Below, in pieces: positions 60,302 through 64,000 of a stretch of DNA of 64,000 nt. The translations under genes were made by a program, and so were the position numbers. The stretch lies in contig JAYUWK010000052.1 in assembly GCA_043753895.1 (NCBI GenBank), forward strand, positions 1 through 64,000, written 5' to 3'. The notes beneath the pieces are model-generated. The model did no database searches. It had not been told where the DNA came from and saw nothing but the letters and a program-made list of their open reading frames with translations. The DNA comes from WLMZ01 sp043753895. Its GTDB lineage: Bacteria; Actinomycetota; Acidimicrobiia; Acidimicrobiales; Ilumatobacteraceae. Each line of letters begins with the position of its first letter. The first letter of the stretch is position 1.

Positions 60302-61612
60302 TCAGGTTGCCATGCGATCAATACGGATTTGGGCAGTGGCGGCATGAGCCTGCAGACCGTCGACCTCGCCGAATGCAGCGGCGTCGAGTGCAATCTGACG
60401 GGCAGCCACCGGATCGGTGACACGCTGCCAGGTGAGCGTCTTCAAGAACTTGGCCACGCTGAGGCCGCCGGTATACCGAGCCGCCGCCTGCGTCGGCAAG
60501 GTGTGGTTCGTGCCCGTACAACCCTTGTCGGAATAGGTGACGGTGGCATCAGAGCCGAGAAACAGCGAGCCATAGTTGCGCAGGCGCTGCAGATACCATT
60601 CGTCGTTGTCGGTATGGATCTCAAGATGCTCACACGCAATCCAGTCGGCCATCGCCGCTGACTCGTCGCGATCGCGAGCCACGAACACCATCCCGAAGTC
60701 GCGCCATGCTGTCGCTGCCACCTCGCTGTTGACGAGCGTGGGCAGTTGGCGTTCGATCTCGGCGATCACGTTGTTCGCAAATGTCTCGCTGAACGCAATC
60801 AGATACGCTGGCGAGTTCGGGCCGTGCTCCGCCTGACCGAGCAGGTCGGCAGCAACGAGTTCGGCGTCGGCAGAATCGTCGCACAGCACCGCAACCTCGG
60901 AAGGGCCTGCAAGCAGATCGATGCCAACTCTGCCGAAGAGTTGGCGCTTGGCCTCGGCCACGAAGCTGTTGCCTGCGCCACAGAGCATGTCCACGGGTCC
61001 CATGCCCTCGAGGCCGAAAGCCATCGCGGCCAACGCCGGCACACCACCGAGGCAGAACATCGCATCGGCACCGGCGGTAGAAGTGACCCAGGTCATCGCC
61101 GTAGAGGGCCCGGAACCGTCAGGCATTGGTGGAGAACACGTGACGACCCGATCGACACCGGCCACCTTCGGCACGACCACACTCATCAACGGCGAGGACA
61201 CAATGGGATACCGACCGCCGGGCAAATACGTGCCGACCTGCTCGACTGCGATCTGACGGTGGCCGATCACCAGACCCGGCATCGGCGAGAACTCGGTGTC
61301 GACGAGCAACGAGCGCTGGTGTTGCGCGAACGAACGAACCGTGTCGACACTGCGCTGGAACGCCTCACGAAACGCGCCGGGAAGCGTGGAAGCGGAGCGG
61401 GCGACCTCGGCAGCGCTGATCTCGAAACTGGGCGGGTTCCACCCATCGAGATCACGTGAATACCGCCGCACGGCGTCCATGCCGTCGCGTTCGATCATGA
61501 GCAACATCTCGGTGACCTTGGCCTGCACAGCCGGGTCCGCCGAGTTGCTGGGCGCGGCCGTGGGGTGCTTCAGGATTTTCCAGTTCGAAGTCGGGAGCGG
61601 TCGTGATGCCAT
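60302..61612 (-). CDS. Histidinol dehydrogenase-family protein, perhaps HpsN-like
   Basis: A 436-residue HisD-family enzyme. ATG 61612 is preceded by GAGGAG seven bases upstream. EQVGTYLPGGRYPIVSSPLMSVVVPKVAGV, LCGAGNSFVAEAKRQLFGRVGIDLLAGPSEVAVL, LLGQAEHGPNSPAYLI and ACEHLEIHT retain the Glu-His pair of the family. The C-terminus ARYTGGLSVAKFLKTLTWQRVTD resembles sulfopropanediol dehydrogenase (HpsN) more than biosynthetic HisD as I know them. No other his gene is near. It may oxidise an alcohol such as a sulfonate; the true hisD would be elsewhere. Confidence 0.8.
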   Translation of the reverse strand: MASRPLPTSNWKILKHPTAAPSNSADPAVQAKVTEMLLMIERDGMDAVRRYSRDLDGWNPPSFEISAAEVARSASTLPGAFREAFQRSVDTVRSFAQHQRSLLVDTEFSPMPGLVIGHRQIAVEQVGTYLPGGRYPIVSSPLMSVVVPKVAGVDRVVTCSPPMPDGSGPSTAMTWVTSTAGADAMFCLGGVPALAAMAFGLEGMGPVDMLCGAGNSFVAEAKRQLFGRVGIDLLAGPSEVAVLCDDSADAELVAADLLGQAEHGPNSPAYLIAFSETFANNVIAEIERQLPTLVNSEVAATAWRDFGMVFVARDRDESAAMADWIACEHLEIHTDNDEWYLQRLRNYGSLFLGSDATVTYSDKGCTGTNHTLPTQAAARYTGGLSVAKFLKTLTWQRVTDPVAARQIALDAAAFGEVDGLQAHAATAQIRIDRMAT

Positions 61613-61655
61613 CGTCGTTCTCCTCAGTAGGGAGCCGAGCTTAGCGAGGGCCGAC

Positions 61656-63551
61656 TCAGATCGAGGCTCCGGTGCGTCGGAGCACGATCGTGGTTCGTGC
61701 CGGAATCGTGAGGCTGCCCTCGACGACCTCGACCAGCGCGGCGCCCGAGGAGACGGCGGGCTCCCACGAGCCTTCGCATTGCAGCGTGAATTCCAGTGGC
61801 TCCCACCACGCATTGGCCATCACGTACAGATCGCCCCATTGCCACGCGAGCGAATGGGATGTGAACGAGAGGTCGGCATCGCCATCCACGCCGAACAAGG
61901 TGACGGGCAGTTCGCTACCAAGCGAACGCAGTGCGATGAGCGACCTGACGAAATCGGTGAGATCGGCGAAGGCCAAAGAACGTTCCCAATCGAGCCACGA
62001 TGTCTCGTTGTCCTGATTGTAGGCGTTGTTATTACCGCCCTGGCTGTTTGCGAACTCGTCGCCGCCGAGCAGCATCGGCACACCCCGCGAGAGCAACAGC
62101 AAGCACAACAGGTTGCGCATTTGCTGGTGACGCATCGCCAGCACTTCTGCAGCGACCGCTGGCTCGATGTCGTCGCCCTCCCAACCGCAGTTCCAGGTTC
62201 GGTTGTCGCCGGTACCATCGTTGTTGTGGTGACCGTTGGCCTCGTTGTGCTTGTCTTCGTAGCTGACCAGGTCGTACAGCGTGAAGCCGTCGTGGGCGGT
62301 GACGAAGTTAAGGCTGCGTTCGGGTCGGTCCCCGAAGAGATCGGGGCTGCCGGCGATCCGTTGCGAGACGGTGTGGGCAAAGCCTTGTTCGGCACGAACG
62401 AATGACCGGACGTCGTCGCGGAATTGACCGTTCCACTGCGCCCATGTGCGGCCAGGGAACGCATCGCCGAGCTGATATGCGGCAATGTCCCAGGGCTCGG
62501 TGATGAGGCGAAGTCCGCGCATCGCGGCGAACGTGGTGATCTCGTCGATGAGCGCGCTGCGTTCTTGCACGTTGCCGTCGAGATCGCGTCCGAGCAACGA
62601 ACCGAGATCGAAACGAAAGCCATCGACTCCCAAGTCCGCATAGCGGCGCAGCGAACCCATGATCAATGCCGCCGACGCATGATGTGCGGCACGCACGACG
62701 TTGCCGCAGCCGGCGTCGTCGTTGTATGCGCCATCTGCGTTCAACACGTAGTACGTCGCGTCGTCGATACCGCGTAGGTGGTAGCACGGCCCGGTTTCGT
62801 CCTCTTCGGTCGTGTGGTTGTAGACCACATCGAGCAGCACCTCGATGCCGGCATCGTGAAACGCCTGGACCATCTCGCAGAACTCGGCCTCGGGATCGGC
62901 ACCGGCAACGTAGCTGTGATGCAAGGCGTTCCACGCCAATGGCATGTAGCCCCACGAGCTGCCCTCTTGCGGGTCGCCCTGATGGATGGGCATCAGCTCC
63001 ACTGCAGTGACGCCGAGGGACGCAATGTAGTTCACGTGGTGTACGAGGCCGGCGAACGTACCCTGCAATGCCTCCGGTACGTGGGGGGCGCGCATTGTGG
63101 CGCCACGCACATGCAATTCGTACACGACGAGATCCGCGATGCGATGCCGAGGCCCGGGGGGCATCGCTGCTGGCGGACCGATCTGGCGGAGTACGCCCAT
63201 CGGGGCACGGCCCATCGTGTCGACATCACGAGTCTTGGCACAGACACGGTCATGCCCGGGGGGGAACCACACAGCGGTTGCCTCGGGATCCAGCAGGAAC
63301 TTCGACGGGTCGAATCCGTGGTCCCCCGAGGGCCCGTCGACCCGGAATCCGTACAGATCAGCATCGCCGACATCGCCCGCTGCGATCACCGCACTCCACG
63401 AGTCACCTTCACGCACCATTTCGACGTCGAGCACACTCCTGAAGGGATCGGCGCGATCGACCACGTACACCGTGGCCGAGGTCGCACTTGCGCTCCACAG
63501 ACTGATCACCCACGATTGCCTGAACGACTCCCATGTTGCTGCCACGGGCAT
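61656..63551 (-). CDS. glgX: Glycogen debranching enzyme (GlgX, GH13)
   Basis: A 631-residue alpha-1,6-glucosidase-type GH13 enzyme. The N-terminal CBM48-like domain is short. Barrel motifs: VVYNHTTEEDETGP, GVDGFRFDLGSLLGRD (nucleophile Asp), LITEPWDIAAYQLG (acid Glu) and NFVTAHDGFTLYDLVSYEDKHNEANG (third Asp). LLGGDEFANSQGGNNNAYNQDNETSWLDW is the GlgX signature. It removes short branches from phosphorylase-limited glycogen. ATG 63551 is preferred over TTG 63563. Confidence 0.92.
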   Translation of the reverse strand: MPVAATWESFRQSWVISLWSASATSATVYVVDRADPFRSVLDVEMVREGDSWSAVIAAGDVGDADLYGFRVDGPSGDHGFDPSKFLLDPEATAVWFPPGHDRVCAKTRDVDTMGRAPMGVLRQIGPPAAMPPGPRHRIADLVVYELHVRGATMRAPHVPEALQGTFAGLVHHVNYIASLGVTAVELMPIHQGDPQEGSSWGYMPLAWNALHHSYVAGADPEAEFCEMVQAFHDAGIEVLLDVVYNHTTEEDETGPCYHLRGIDDATYYVLNADGAYNDDAGCGNVVRAAHHASAALIMGSLRRYADLGVDGFRFDLGSLLGRDLDGNVQERSALIDEITTFAAMRGLRLITEPWDIAAYQLGDAFPGRTWAQWNGQFRDDVRSFVRAEQGFAHTVSQRIAGSPDLFGDRPERSLNFVTAHDGFTLYDLVSYEDKHNEANGHHNNDGTGDNRTWNCGWEGDDIEPAVAAEVLAMRHQQMRNLLCLLLLSRGVPMLLGGDEFANSQGGNNNAYNQDNETSWLDWERSLAFADLTDFVRSLIALRSLGSELPVTLFGVDGDADLSFTSHSLAWQWGDLYVMANAWWEPLEFTLQCEGSWEPAVSSGAALVEVVEGSLTIPARTTIVLRRTGASI

Positions 63552-63606
63552 ATCTTCGCCCAACAGAGTGCGGGCGGCGAAGTCGCTGGGCCCTAGATTT
63601 GACCCG

Positions 63607-64000
63607 ATGTCACAAACGACCCTGACTGTGAACGAAGTATCCGCTGCCTTGGCCGAGAACGACTACCTCGCCGACGAGGGATTGACGACGGCCATCTTCT
63701 TGGCACTCGCGCTGCGCCGGCCGCTCCTGCTCGAGGGCGAAGCCGGCGTCGGCAAGACCGAGGTCGCGAAGGTGCTGAGCCGGTGGACGGGTGGCGAGCT
63801 GATTCGTCTGCAGTGCTACGAGGGTATCGACGTGAGCCAGGCCGTGTACGACTGGGACTACAGCCGTCAGCTGCTGCACCTGCGTGCCGCAGAGGCGAGC
63901 GGCGAAGCGCAAGGCGTTGGCACCGAGGCGCTCGAGGGCCAGCTCTATAACGAGCGCTTCCTACTCAAGCGAGCGCTACTGCGTGCGATCAGCCCCGTCG
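63607..64000 (+). CDS. MoxR-family AAA ATPase, CoxD-like (partial at window end)
   Basis: ATG 63607; 131 residues are seen before the window ends. SAALAENDYLADEGLTTAIFLALALRRPLLLEGEAGVGKTEVAKVLSRWTGG contains the Walker A GEAGVGKTE, and IRLQCYEGIDVSQAVYDWDYSRQLLHLRAAE is typical of the CoxD branch, chaperones that help mature the active site of molybdenum hydroxylases together with a VWA protein. It may serve the Mo-hydroxylase subunits in this window. The downstream gene is not visible. Confidence 0.85.
   Translation, partial: MSQTTLTVNEVSAALAENDYLADEGLTTAIFLALALRRPLLLEGEAGVGKTEVAKVLSRWTGGELIRLQCYEGIDVSQAVYDWDYSRQLLHLRAAEASGEAQGVGTEALEGQLYNERFLLKRALLRAISPV

Noticed and set aside
1..64000. 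rRNA or tRNA genes
   Set aside because: Intergenic gaps are short and I found no cloverleaf or rRNA-like sequence, though a scan with tRNAscan-SE was not possible.

Overview
The window is G+C-rich, densely coded actinobacterial DNA. The left end, mfd - lipoprotein - mazG - (membrane gene) - eno - ftsB/divIC-like, resembles the order I know from Mycobacterium (mfd, mazG, lpqU, eno, divIC-like). DUF2332, AMIN-like and AbiEi/DUF559-type proteins fit the same phylum. An aquatic or soil member of the Acidimicrobiia is my guess, but the sequence alone does not fix the class.

Layout. 1-9.7 kb: housekeeping core (ABC-F fragment, mfd, lipoprotein, mazG, 12-TM protein, eno, ftsB-like). 9.8-15.4 kb: a lone molybdenum-hydroxylase large subunit (form II CoxL-like), a membrane-anchored protein, DUF2332 and a Doc toxin with an RHH antitoxin. 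15.4-26.1 kb, minus strand: one long cluster reading corrinoid protein, DUF1638, 'virulence factor' domain, methyl-THF:corrinoid methyltransferase, corrinoid activator (RACo-like), MttB-family methyltransferase, dimethylglycine dehydrogenase-like protein, EtfB, EtfA. 26.2-38.0 kb, plus strand, divergent: MFS, IclR regulator, methylene-THF reductase, formate-THF ligase, FolD, a three-gene NAD-type formate dehydrogenase, FolC. 38.1-45.6 kb, minus strand: GMC choline-dehydrogenase-like, homocysteine-methyltransferase-like, betaine-aldehyde-dehydrogenase-like, choline-kinase-like and a second FAD/GcvT demethylase. 47.1-51.2 kb: glycine betaine ABC importer. 51.3-54.0 kb: DrrAB-type exporter. 54.1-55.4 kb: Mo-hydroxylase small and medium subunits. 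55.5-64 kb: PAP2-like protein, an AMIN lipoprotein broken by an in-frame amber codon, Dabb, SDR, amine-oxidase-like, HisD/HpsN-like, GlgX, and the start of a MoxR/CoxD-like ATPase.

The central system is a betaine / quaternary-amine C1-oxidation locus. Betaine is imported or made from choline. An MttB-corrinoid-MtgA relay moves one methyl to tetrahydrofolate. The dimethylglycine left is oxidised by FAD/GcvT enzymes that pass electrons to ETF. Methyl-THF is oxidised by MTHFR and FolD, formyl-THF is hydrolysed with ATP gain by formate-THF ligase, and formate goes to CO2 through formate dehydrogenase.

The most striking point is that the formate dehydrogenase catalytic gene is one selenoprotein gene (31917-33878). 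An in-frame TGA at 32181-32183 falls exactly at the catalytic Sec/Cys position and is followed by a bacterial SECIS hairpin with a GGUCU apical loop. A stop-to-stop gene finder would call it as two genes. The usual N-terminal Fe-S part of this subunit is instead a separate gene at the end of the operon. A shared inverted-repeat operator lies upstream of both divergent arms, next to a TTGACC-N17-TATAGT promoter; the IclR protein encoded between them is the likely regulator.
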